The notes: generated by a model not told the origin, from the sequence alone. A stretch of DNA of 14,177 nt from DASYTH01 sp035762905 (GCF_035762905.1 NZ_DASUCC010000068.1:1-14177); one strand, 5' to 3'. Positions 5,418-12,643 are shown, counted from the first letter of the stretch. Numbers and translations: made by a program.

Positions 5418-6029
5418 GTGGCCTACCGACGTACCGCCGCCGTCCAGGCGCGGCTGGACGCCTCCCGCGGCGCCATCCTGCGGGCCGCCATCACGCTGCT
5501 CACCGAGCACGGCTACGCGGGCTGCTCGGTCGCCGCGGTGGCGGCCGGCGCCGGCGTGGCCACCGGCACCGTCTACCGGCACTTCCCGAGCAAGGCGGAA
5601 CTGGTCACCGAGGTGTTTCGGGAGGCGGCCGGCCGCGAGGTGGCGGCGGTGGCCGCGGCGCTTCGCCGGCCAGGACCGGTCGCCGGCCGGATCACCGCGC
5701 TGGTCGAGACGTTCGCCGGGCGCGCGTTCAAGGCGCCCCGGCTGGCCTACGCGCTGCTGGCCGAGCCGGTCGACCCGGCCGTGGACGCCGAGCGCCTGGT
5801 CTTCCGGCGTGCCTACCGCGACCTGGTCGCCGGCGTCGTCGCCGAGGGCGTGGCCGCCGGCACGCTGCCCCCGCAGAACCCCGACGTCACCGCGGCCGCG
5901 CTGGTCGGCGCCATCGCCGAGGCCCTGGTCGGTCCGCTGGCCGCCGGCGCCGCCGAGGTCGACACCATCCCGTCGCTGATCACCTTCGCCCACCGTGCCG
6001 TAGGAGGAGCCGATGTCGCGCACCCATGA
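5418..6029 (+). CDS. TetR/AcrR-family transcriptional regulator
   Basis: A 203-residue regulator with the TetR N-terminal domain. The segment SRGAILRAAITLLTEHGYAG (16-35) is followed by the helix-turn-helix at about 37-56 (CSVAAVAAGAGVATGTVYRH) and the conserved FPSKAELV. The Ala-rich helical C-terminal domain (about 75-195) would bind the ligand. TetR proteins usually repress neighbouring genes until a ligand binds. Here the next gene is an acyl-CoA dehydrogenase, so an acyl-CoA or fatty acid ligand is a reasonable guess but not shown. GTG 5418 is used because MAYRRTAAVQARLDASR is a normal TetR N-terminus. No Shine-Dalgarno can fit, since the operator palindrome fills the space, which suggests leaderless translation. 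The 3' end overlaps the next gene by 17 bp. Confidence 0.93.
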   Translation: MAYRRTAAVQARLDASRGAILRAAITLLTEHGYAGCSVAAVAAGAGVATGTVYRHFPSKAELVTEVFREAAGREVAAVAAALRRPGPVAGRITALVETFAGRAFKAPRLAYALLAEPVDPAVDAERLVFRRAYRDLVAGVVAEGVAAGTLPPQNPDVTAAALVGAIAEALVGPLAAGAAEVDTIPSLITFAHRAVGGADVAHP

Positions 6030-7641
6030 GGTCACCAACCAGGTCCCGCCGCTGACCGGCCACGACCTGGCCGCCGACCCCGCCCTGCTCGAGGGACTGC
6101 GCCGGGAGGGCGCCGGGTGGGTCGAGGACGACCTGCACGAGCTGGGCCGGCTGGCCGGCGGCGAGCGGGCCCAGGACTGGGGCCGGCAGGCGCACGCCTA
6201 CCCGCCGGTGCTGCGCACGCACGACCGGTACGGCAACCGCATCGACGAGGTCGAGTTCCACCAGGCCTGGCACGAGCTGATGACCGTGGCGGTGTCCCAT
6301 GGCATCCACGCCGCGCCGTGGCGGGACGAGCGGTCCGGCGCGCACGTCGCCCGGGCGGCGAAGATGTACGTCTGGGGCCAGGTCGAGCCGGGCCACACCT
6401 GCCCGATCTCGATGACCTACGCGGCCGTCCCGGCGCTGCGGCACAACCCCGGGCTCGCCGCGGAACTGGAGCCGCTGCTCGCCGCGCCGGAGTACGACTA
6501 CGGCCTGCGGGTGCCCACCACCAAGCGTGGCCTGATCGCCGGCATGTCGATGACCGAGAAGCAGGGCGGCTCGGACGTCCGGGCCAACACCACGACGGCG
6601 CGCCCGGCCGGCGACGGCTCCTACCTGCTCACCGGGCACAAGTGGTTCACCTCGGCGCCGATGTCGGACGTGTTCCTGACGTTGGCCCAGGGCCCCGGTG
6701 GGCTGTCCTGCTTCCTGCTGCCCCGGGTGCTGCCCGACGGCACCCGCAACAGTCTCTTTCTGCAACGGTTGAAGGACAAGCTGGGCAACCGGTCCAACGC
6801 CTCGGCCGAGCTCGAGTACGAGGACGCGGTCGGGTGGCTGGTGGGAGCCGAGGGCCGGGGCGTCCGCACGATCATCGAGATGGTCAACATGACCCGGCTG
6901 GACTGCGTGCTCGGCACCGCCGCCGGCATGCGGCACGGTCTGGTGGCGGCCACCCATCACGCCGCGCACCGCTCGGCGTTCGGCACCCGGCTGATCGACG
7001 CCCCGCTGATGACCAACGTGCTGGCCGATCTCGCCGTCGAGTCCGAGGCGGCCACCACCGTGGCGATGCGGCTGGCCGGGGCCACCGACCGGGCCGTGGC
7101 CGGGGATCCGGCCGAGGAGGCGTTCCGCCGGCTGGGCCTCGCGGTCACCAAGTACTGGGTGTGCAAGCGCGGCCCGGCGCACGCCGCGGAAGCACTGGAA
7201 TGCCTGGGCGGCAACGGTTACATCGAGGACTCCGGGATGCCGCGGCTCTACCGCGAGGCTCCGCTGATGTCCATCTGGGAGGGCTCGGGCAACGTGGCCG
7301 CGCTGGACGCGTTGCGCGCCATGGCCCGCCAGCCCGACTCGGTGGAGGCGTTCTTCGCCGAGCTGAGCCGCTCCGCCGGCGCCGACCACCGGCTCGACGA
7401 CGCGGTCGCGGCATTGCACAAGGAGCTGGCCGACACCTCGGCCATCGAGCTGCGGGCCCGCCGCCTGGTCGAGTCGATGGCGCTGGTGCTGCAGGGATCG
7501 CTGCTGGTCCGGCACGCCCCGGCGGCCGTGGCCGACGCGTTCTGCGCCTCCCGGCTCGGCGGCGACTGGGGCGTCGCGTTCGGCACGCTGCCGCCCGGCA
7601 CCGACACCGCGGCGATCATCGACCGGGCCCGGGTGCGGTAG
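6013..7641 (+). CDS. aidB: AidB-family acyl-CoA dehydrogenase
   Basis: A 542-residue flavoprotein, almost exactly the length of E. coli AidB (541), and alignable along its whole length. Shared signatures include TREGAGW-like RREGAGWVEDD near the N-terminus, GMSMTEKQGGSDVRANTT (177-194, FAD/substrate region), GHKWFTSAPMSD, LKDKLGNRSNASAELE, MTRLDCVLG, ALECLGGNGYIEDS and YREAPLMSIWEGSGNV. E423 in IWEGSGN occupies the site of the general-base glutamate of acyl-CoA dehydrogenases. E. coli AidB belongs to the alkylation (Ada) response, has weak isovaleryl-CoA dehydrogenase activity and binds DNA. Actinobacterial relatives are usually considered acyl-CoA dehydrogenases, and the EtfD-like gene next door favours a metabolic role here (inference). 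AGGAGGAG (6002-6009) precedes ATG 6013. The start lies inside the tetR 3' end, so the two genes are likely co-transcribed and repressed together. Confidence 0.93.
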   Translation: MSRTHEVTNQVPPLTGHDLAADPALLEGLRREGAGWVEDDLHELGRLAGGERAQDWGRQAHAYPPVLRTHDRYGNRIDEVEFHQAWHELMTVAVSHGIHAAPWRDERSGAHVARAAKMYVWGQVEPGHTCPISMTYAAVPALRHNPGLAAELEPLLAAPEYDYGLRVPTTKRGLIAGMSMTEKQGGSDVRANTTTARPAGDGSYLLTGHKWFTSAPMSDVFLTLAQGPGGLSCFLLPRVLPDGTRNSLFLQRLKDKLGNRSNASAELEYEDAVGWLVGAEGRGVRTIIEMVNMTRLDCVLGTAAGMRHGLVAATHHAAHRSAFGTRLIDAPLMTNVLADLAVESEAATTVAMRLAGATDRAVAGDPAEEAFRRLGLAVTKYWVCKRGPAHAAEALECLGGNGYIEDSGMPRLYREAPLMSIWEGSGNVAALDALRAMARQPDSVEAFFAELSRSAGADHRLDDAVAALHKELADTSAIELRARRLVESMALVLQGSLLVRHAPAAVADAFCASRLGGDWGVAFGTLPPGTDTAAIIDRARVR

Positions 7642-7689
7642 GCCACACTCTCCGTCGAGCACTCGACCCCTGTGCGGTACTACGATCCC

Positions 7690-7717
7690 TTGAAATCGGG
7701 TTACTACTCAGTAGGCT
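7690..7717 (+). promoter_or_regulatory. Candidate etfD promoter with an embedded operator
   Basis: TTGAAA (7690-7695) and TAGGCT (7712-7717) with a 16-bp spacer form a sigma-70-like promoter. Between and across them is TTACTACTCAGTAG (7701-7714), with an inverted repeat TTACT-N4-AGTAG (one mismatch from TTACT-N4-AGTAA) and a perfect overlapping CTACT-C-AGTAG. Such a site inside the promoter would allow repression of etfD. It does not match the tetR-proximal palindrome. Confidence 0.45.
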
Positions 7718-7735
7718 GCGCAAACCGGAGGGCTC

Positions 7736-9946
7736 GTGCTGGTTCGACTGATCCTTGGCCTGGGGCTCACGGTGATCGTGCTCGCGGTCGCCGCCCGGCG
7801 CGCCCAGTGGCTGCACAAGCTGATCACCTCCGGCCAATCCGCCGATCGGGTGGACTCGATCCCGGCCCGGCTGTTGGCTCAGGTCAAGGAGGTGTTCGGG
7901 CAGCGCAAGCTGCTGAAGTGGTCGGTGCCCGGCGTGGCCCACTTCCTCACCTTCTGGGGCTTCCTCATTCTCATCACGGTCTACTTCGAGGCCTACGGAG
8001 CCCTGTTCGACGAGGACTTCCACATCCCGCTGATCGGCCAGTGGGCGGTGCTCGGCTTCGTGCAGGACCTGATCGCGGTCGCGGTGGCGGCCTCGCTCGC
8101 CGTGTTCGCGATCATCCGGCTGCGCAACGCCCCCGAGCGCCGGGCGCGCGCGTCCCGGTTCTACGGCTCGCACACCGGCCCGGCCTGGCTCATCCTGTTC
8201 ATGATCTTCAACGTGATCTGGACCATGTTCCTGTTCCGGGGTGCGGCCGCGGCGGCCGGGAACTTCCCCTACGACAGTGGTGCCTGGGTGTCCCTCGGCG
8301 TCGGCGAGCTGCTCGAGCCGCTCGGCCACGACACGCTGGAGATCGTCGAGACGATCGGCCTGCTGCTGCACATCGGCGTCATGCTGTCGTTCCTGATCAT
8401 CGTGCTGTACTCCAAGCACCTGCACATCTTCGTGGCGCCGATCAACGTCGCGGCCAAGCGGCTGCCGGACGGGCTCGGCCCGCTGCTGCCGATGGAGTCG
8501 CACGGCAAGCCGATCGACTTCGAGGATCCGTCCGACGACGACGTGTTCGGCCGCGGCAAGATCGAGGACTTCACCTGGAAGGGCATGCTGGACTTCGCCA
8601 CCTGCACCGAGTGCGGGCGGTGCCAGAGCCAGTGTCCGGCATGGAACACCGGCAAACCGTTGTCCCCCAAGCTGGTCATCATGAACCTGCGGGACCACCT
8701 GTTCGCCAAGGCGCCGTACCTCATCGGCGGCAAGGACATGCCGGACGAGGGCGCGATCATGCCGAAGGGCGGTGCGGAGCACAACGGGCACGGCGTGCCG
8801 GAGTCCGGCTTCGAGCGGATCACCGGGTCCGGGCCGGAGCAGGCGCTGCGCCCGCTGGTCGGCACCGCCGAGGCGGGCGGCGTGATCGACCCGGACGTGC
8901 TGTGGTCGTGCACCACCTGCGGAGCGTGCGTGGAGCAGTGCCCGGTGGACATCGAGCACGTCGACCACATCGTGGACATGCGCCGGTACCAGGTCATGAT
9001 CGAATCGGAGTTCCCGACCGAGCTTGGCACCCTGTTCCGCAACCTGGAGAACAAGGGAAACCCGTGGGGGCAGAACAACTCCGAGCGGATGGACTGGGCC
9101 AAGGGCCTGGACTTCGACGTGCCGGTCTTCGATGGCGAGCTGGCCCCGGACGTGGAGTACCTGTACTGGATCGGGTGTGCCGGCGCCTTCGACGACAACG
9201 CGAAGAAGACCGTGCGGGCCACGGCGGAGCTGTTGCACATCGCCGGGGTGAAGTACGTGGTGCTCGGCAACGAGGAGACCTGCACCGGCGACCCGGCCCG
9301 GCGCGCCGGCAACGAGTTCCTGTTCCAGATGCTGGCCCAGCAGACCGCCGAGATGCTCAACGCCGTGTTCGAGGGCCGGGAGCCGGTGCAGCGCAAGATC
9401 GTCACCACCTGCCCGCACTGCATGAACACGCTCGGCCGGGAGTACCCGCAACTCGAGGGCATGATCCCGTCGTTCGGCGGCACCAACGGGCACTACGAGG
9501 TCATCCACCACACGCAGCTGCTGAACCGGTTGGTGCGCCAGGGAAAGCTCACCCCGGTCAAGCCGGCGCAGAGCGACAAAGCCGTCACGTATCACGACCC
9601 GTGCTATCTGGGCCGGCACAACAAGGTCTACGAGCCGCCGCGCGAGCTGGTCGGGCTGGCCGGCGCCACGCTCACCGAGATGCCCCGGCACGCCGACCGC
9701 TCGCTGTGCTGCGGCGCGGGCGGTGCGCGGATGTGGATGGAGGAGCACATCGGCAAGCGGATCAACCTGGAGCGGGTGGACGAGGCGATCGACACCGGCG
9801 CCGGGGAGATCGTCACCGGCTGCCCGTTCTGCCGGGTGATGATGTCGGACGGCATCGTGCAGCGGCAGAGCGAGGACAAGGGCACCGGAGTCACCGTCCG
9901 GGACGTCTCGCAGCTACTGCTGGAGTCGGTGAAGCGCGGAACGTAG
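7736..9946 (+). CDS. etfD: EtfD-like membrane Fe-S oxidoreductase (ETF:menaquinone oxidoreductase type)
   Basis: A 736-residue protein. The N-terminal membrane domain has about five helices (near 1-20, 64-88, 101-127, 148-170 and 205-230) with His residues in GVAHFLTFWG, LLLHIGVM and YSKHLHIF, as in cytochrome-b/NarI-like domains. A di-cluster ferredoxin domain follows, with C290, C293, C296, C300 and C392, C395, C398, C402. Two heterodisulfide-reductase-type cysteine domains come next. The first has C481, C516 and C559/C562 and a Thr (T517) where the CC pair is usual. The second is complete, with C623, CCG at 658-660 and CPFC at 696-699. The layout matches mycobacterial EtfD (Rv0338c), which is linked genetically to ETF and fatty-acid beta-oxidation and is proposed to pass electrons to menaquinone. 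The shorter length than Rv0338c reflects my recollection of that protein. GTG 7736 has GGAGG five bases upstream. The acyl-CoA dehydrogenase next door supports the role; no etfBA genes are in the window. Confidence 0.88.
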   Translation: MLVRLILGLGLTVIVLAVAARRAQWLHKLITSGQSADRVDSIPARLLAQVKEVFGQRKLLKWSVPGVAHFLTFWGFLILITVYFEAYGALFDEDFHIPLIGQWAVLGFVQDLIAVAVAASLAVFAIIRLRNAPERRARASRFYGSHTGPAWLILFMIFNVIWTMFLFRGAAAAAGNFPYDSGAWVSLGVGELLEPLGHDTLEIVETIGLLLHIGVMLSFLIIVLYSKHLHIFVAPINVAAKRLPDGLGPLLPMESHGKPIDFEDPSDDDVFGRGKIEDFTWKGMLDFATCTECGRCQSQCPAWNTGKPLSPKLVIMNLRDHLFAKAPYLIGGKDMPDEGAIMPKGGAEHNGHGVPESGFERITGSGPEQALRPLVGTAEAGGVIDPDVLWSCTTCGACVEQCPVDIEHVDHIVDMRRYQVMIESEFPTELGTLFRNLENKGNPWGQNNSERMDWAKGLDFDVPVFDGELAPDVEYLYWIGCAGAFDDNAKKTVRATAELLHIAGVKYVVLGNEETCTGDPARRAGNEFLFQMLAQQTAEMLNAVFEGREPVQRKIVTTCPHCMNTLGREYPQLEGMIPSFGGTNGHYEVIHHTQLLNRLVRQGKLTPVKPAQSDKAVTYHDPCYLGRHNKVYEPPRELVGLAGATLTEMPRHADRSLCCGAGGARMWMEEHIGKRINLERVDEAIDTGAGEIVTGCPFCRVMMSDGIVQRQSEDKGTGVTVRDVSQLLLESVKRGT

Positions 9947-9954
9947 TCCGGGGT

Positions 9955-10782
9955 TCAGATCGAGCGCAGCTGCGCCGGCTCGCCGGGCTCCCGGCACTCG
10001 GCAAGGAAGCGCACGATCTCCTCGGTGAGCCGCTCGGGGGTGGCGCGCAGCTCGACGATCGACTTGGCCTTGATCAGCCGCGCGTTGGGCAGCTCCTCGA
10101 CCAGGTCGTAGGCGTCGCCGATGTGGTGGCTGAAGTCGCGCCGGTGCGCGATCACCAGGGCCGGCGCGGTGATCGCCCGCCGGTCCGGAGCGGTCGGCGC
10201 CTTGCGGCCGTAGACCAGGCCGAGCAGCACGTGCGGGCTCGGCACCGGGTCGGGCCGGATGAAGTCCAGGATCAGGTCGACGTGGTAGGCGCCCCGGGGC
10301 ACCCGCCGCGCGGCGGCGGCCACCGCGCGCATGACCGGCCGGCCCACGGTGAACACGCCGAGCAGCGGAGCGATCACCAGCGCCCAGAACGTCTGCGAGT
10401 CCTCGAGCACCGGCATGTCCAGGATCAGCCCGCGGACCCGCTCCGGCGCCCGCACGGCCACCTCGAGCGCGATGTTGGCGCCGAGCGAGGTGCCCCCGAT
10501 GACCGCCCGGTCGACCCCGAACGCGTCCAGCACGCCGATCACGTGCCGGCCGTACAGCTCGATCGAGTGCACCCGCCGGTCCGCCGGTCGGTCCGAGTCG
10601 CCGTGCCCGAGCATGTCCAGGCAGATCACCCGGTACCCACGGCGGGCCAGCTCGGCGGCCAGCGGAGCGTGCAGGCTGCGCCGCATCAGCAGCCCGTGCA
10701 GCAGGACGACGACCGCGTCGCCGGAGCCGAACTCGTCGTAGGCGAGCCGGTGCCCGTCGACGGTCACGGTGCCGGTGTTCAT
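9955..10782 (-). CDS. Alpha/beta-hydrolase-fold protein
   Basis: A 275-residue cytoplasmic protein with the alpha/beta-hydrolase core: LLHG oxyanion region (27-30), CLDMLGHGDSDRP (54-66), and the nucleophile elbow G97-T98-S99-L100-G101. A cap-like insertion is at about 130-190, and an ALVIAHRRDFSHH segment (208-220) contains D216 as the likely acid. The catalytic His normally found in a '(G)H..P' context near the C-terminus is not evident. The matching stretch reads KAKSIVELRATPERLTEEIV. H219/H220 lie beside the Asp instead. Either the triad is rearranged or the protein is not a classical hydrolase. The substrate is unknown. ATG 10780-10782 has no Shine-Dalgarno but has TACTCT six bases upstream. 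The stop is only 8 bp from the etfD stop (convergent), and the start is 39 bp from the divergent kinase/LLM fusion gene. Confidence 0.85.
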   Translation of the reverse strand: MNTGTVTVDGHRLAYDEFGSGDAVVVLLHGLLMRRSLHAPLAAELARRGYRVICLDMLGHGDSDRPADRRVHSIELYGRHVIGVLDAFGVDRAVIGGTSLGANIALEVAVRAPERVRGLILDMPVLEDSQTFWALVIAPLLGVFTVGRPVMRAVAAAARRVPRGAYHVDLILDFIRPDPVPSPHVLLGLVYGRKAPTAPDRRAITAPALVIAHRRDFSHHIGDAYDLVEELPNARLIKAKSIVELRATPERLTEEIVRFLAECREPGEPAQLRSI

Positions 10783-10788
10783 CCGAAC

Positions 10789-10794
10789 AGAGTA
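10789..10794 (-). promoter_or_regulatory. -10-like TACTCT for a leaderless alpha/beta-hydrolase mRNA
   Basis: On the minus strand TACTCT is followed by exactly six bases and then the ATG. No ribosome binding site is present, so transcription would begin at the start codon. No convincing -35 was found. Confidence 0.5.
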
Positions 10795-10809
10795 ACCGGG
10801 CTCGTGTCC

Positions 10810-10815
10810 TAGGGT
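10810..10815 (+). promoter_or_regulatory. -10-like TAGGGT for a leaderless fusion-gene mRNA
   Basis: TAGGGT is followed by six bases and then the GTG at 10822. The purine run could also act as a weak Shine-Dalgarno (AGGG), but the -10-to-start distance fits leaderless initiation. The two divergent -10 elements here are only 15 bp apart, so the promoters must overlap and may compete. Confidence 0.5.
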
Positions 10816-10821
10816 GGGCCG

Positions 10822-12303
10822 GTGGCGCTGAACCTGCCGTCGCCCTGTGTGGTGGTGCTGGTCGGACCGGGTGCGGCCGGCAAGTCGAGCTGGGCGGCGG
10901 AGCACTTCCCGGCGGACGCGGTGGTGTCCAGTGACCGGTTGCGGGCGCTGGCCGGGTCCGGGGAGGACGACATCACGGCGAGCACCGACGCGTTCGGGTT
11001 GCTCGACCAGATCGTGGCGATGCGGGTCGGGCGCGGGTTGACCACGGTGATCGACACGTTGGGCCTGGACACCCCGCGCCGGCGCGGCTGGCTGGAGCTG
11101 GCCCGTCAGCACGGGCTGCCGGCCGTGGCGGTCGCGTTCGACACGCCGGCGGGGGAGTGCCGGGCGCGCAACCGGGGCCGGGCCAAGCGCATCCCGGCCG
11201 AGGCGCTGACCGCCCAGCTGCGCGGCTGGCGGGAGGTCAAAGGGCTACTGGCCGGCGAGGGCTGGGACCACGTGCTGGAGCCGCAGCCGGTGCGAGTGGT
11301 GCCGGCAGCGTTCGTCGCGGCGCAGCCGGCGGCCGGCCGGCAGCGGGAGCGGCCGACCGGGCTGCGGTTCGGCCTGCACCTGTCCACGTTCACCTTCGAC
11401 GGGGGAACGGCGGCCACCGCGGACCGGCTGCGCGAGATCGCCGACGCCGCCGAGCAGACCGGCTTCGACGCGATCTACGTGATGGACCACTTCCGGCAGA
11501 TCCCGCAGGTCGGGCGCGCCTGGGACAACTTCCTGGAGAGCTACACCACGCTCGCCTACCTGGCCGCGTGTACCCGGCGGGCGCGGCTGGGCGCGCTGGT
11601 CACCGGCATCACGTACCGCAACGTCGGACACCTCGGCAAGATCATCGCCACGCTGGACGTGCTCAGCGGCGGCCGGGCGGTGTGCGGGCTCGGCCTGGCC
11701 TGGTTCAAGGCCGAGCACACCGCGTACGGCTGGGCGTTCCCGCCGGTCCGGGACCGCTACGCGCTGCTCGAGGACGCGCTGCGGCTGCTGCCGCTGCTCT
11801 GGGGCCCGGGTGGTCCGGCGTTCGACGGCGCCGCGGTGTCCGTGCCCGAGGCCGCCTGCTACCCGCGCCCCCTGCAGGAGCACCTGCCGGTCATCGTCGG
11901 CGGCGGCGGGGAGCGCCGGACGCTGCGCCTGGCCGCCCGCTACGCCGACGCCGCGAACGTGCTCGGCGACCTCGACGTGGTCCGGCACAAGGCGACCGTG
12001 CTGCGCCGGCACTGCGCCGACATCGGCCGGGATCCGGACAGCGTGGCGCTGACCCATCTGGGCACCGCGCTGGTCGGCTCCGACGACGCCGAGCTGACCG
12101 CGCTGGTCGAGCGGCTGCGCCCGCAGCGGATGGACCCGGCCCGGTTCCGGGCCGCGGTCAACGCCGGCACCGTGGCCGACCACGTCGGCCGGTTCCGCGA
12201 GCTGGCCGAGGCCGGGGTGGCCGAGGTGATGGTGCGGCTGCCCGACCTCACCGGCGCCGAGTCGCTGGCCCGGATCGGCAAGGTCATCGCTGCGTTTCGG
12301 TGA
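10822..12303 (+). CDS. Fusion: Pnkp-like P-loop kinase domain plus F420-type luciferase-like oxidoreductase
   Basis: A single uninterrupted 493-codon frame with two domains. Residues 1-160 resemble the 5'-OH polynucleotide kinase domain of bacterial Pnkp. They have P-loop G15-PGAAGK21-S22, a VVSSD38RLRAL segment whose Asp sits where Pnkp-type kinases have the general base, VGRGLTTVIDTLGLDTPRRR, and an Arg-rich lid (ECRARNRGRAKRIPAEALT). A Pro/Ala/Arg-rich linker spans about 162-180. Residues 181-493 form a luciferase-like monooxygenase-superfamily domain (LRFGLHLSTFTF, FDAIYVMDHF, RRARLGALVTGITYRNVGHLGKIIATLDVLSGGRAVCGLGLAWF, LPVIVGGGGERRTLRLAARYADAANV). Its features are typical of F420-dependent members (the TIGR03560-type group, from memory). 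The two activities may act on one substrate or the kinase part may be regulatory; neither is shown. GTG start, no strong Shine-Dalgarno. The last 20 bp overlap the convergent YjbR-family gene. Confidence 0.9.
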   Translation: MALNLPSPCVVVLVGPGAAGKSSWAAEHFPADAVVSSDRLRALAGSGEDDITASTDAFGLLDQIVAMRVGRGLTTVIDTLGLDTPRRRGWLELARQHGLPAVAVAFDTPAGECRARNRGRAKRIPAEALTAQLRGWREVKGLLAGEGWDHVLEPQPVRVVPAAFVAAQPAAGRQRERPTGLRFGLHLSTFTFDGGTAATADRLREIADAAEQTGFDAIYVMDHFRQIPQVGRAWDNFLESYTTLAYLAACTRRARLGALVTGITYRNVGHLGKIIATLDVLSGGRAVCGLGLAWFKAEHTAYGWAFPPVRDRYALLEDALRLLPLLWGPGGPAFDGAAVSVPEAACYPRPLQEHLPVIVGGGGERRTLRLAARYADAANVLGDLDVVRHKATVLRRHCADIGRDPDSVALTHLGTALVGSDDAELTALVERLRPQRMDPARFRAAVNAGTVADHVGRFRELAEAGVAEVMVRLPDLTGAESLARIGKVIAAFR

Positions 12304-12631
12304 ACGCCGCGGCGACCCGCTTGGGCACCACCATCCGCCAGGCGTCGATGACCAGCTCGCGCATCTCCCCCTCGTCGATCTTGTCCAGCCACACGCACAC
12401 CCAGTGGAAGCGCAGGTCCGACGGTCGCGGCAGGTGGAACTTCGCCGGCTCGCCGGCCACCAGCGCCGCCCGCTCCTCCTTGGGGAAGCCGAACCCCATC
12501 ACGGTTTCGTCCCTGGACAGCGCCACGTACACGATCTGGCCCACCCGGAACTTGATCCGATCCCGCACCAGCGCCTCGTGCGTGCGCGGCAACGTGAGTG
12601 CCACCGCGCGGATCTGGTCAACCGTGATCAT
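12284..12631 (-). CDS. MmcQ/YjbR-family protein
   Basis: A 115-residue protein with the MmcQ/YjbR (DUF419, CyaY-like fold) pattern: MITVDQIRAVALTLPRTHEA at the start, FRVGQIVYVALSRDETVMGFGFPKEER in the middle, then FHWVCVWLDKIDEGEMRELV and AWRMVVPKRVAAAF at the C-terminus. Family members are small single-domain proteins, sometimes called DNA-binding from structural work, with no agreed cellular role. The length is normal. ATG 12629-12631 lacks a Shine-Dalgarno but has TACCGT six bases upstream. The stop codon lies inside the last seven codons of the fusion gene, a 20-bp tail-to-tail overlap. The gene is divergent from korA across 102 bp. Confidence 0.88.
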   Translation of the reverse strand: MITVDQIRAVALTLPRTHEALVRDRIKFRVGQIVYVALSRDETVMGFGFPKEERAALVAGEPAKFHLPRPSDLRFHWVCVWLDKIDEGEMRELVIDAWRMVVPKRVAAAFTETQR

Positions 12632-12637
12632 GCGATT

Positions 12638-12643
12638 ACGGTA
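12638..12643 (-). promoter_or_regulatory. -10-like TACCGT for a leaderless YjbR-family mRNA
   Basis: On the minus strand TACCGT, six bases (AATCGC), then ATG. This is the same hexamer as in front of the 169-residue gene at 2723-2728. No Shine-Dalgarno intervenes and no clear -35 was found. Confidence 0.5.

Noticed and set aside
5980..7662. 560-codon minus-strand frame opposite aidB
   Set aside because: Antisense shadow of a gene with strong third-position GC bias. Its composition is rich in Arg, Gly, His and Val, with no domain.
7616..9748. 710-codon minus-strand frame opposite etfD
   Set aside because: Antisense shadow. The plus strand encodes Fe-S cysteine motifs and membrane helices in order.
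7672..10812. 1046-codon plus-strand frame overlapping etfD and running through the alpha/beta-hydrolase gene
   Set aside because: Arg/Ala/Gly-rich out-of-frame translation with no recognizable domain. It is explained by GC bias in etfD and by the antisense strand of the next gene.
10822..12303. Possibility that the fusion results from a frameshift joining two genes
   Set aside because: The frame is continuous with a plausible linker, and no internal ribosome binding site or start precedes the luciferase-like half at about residue 181.
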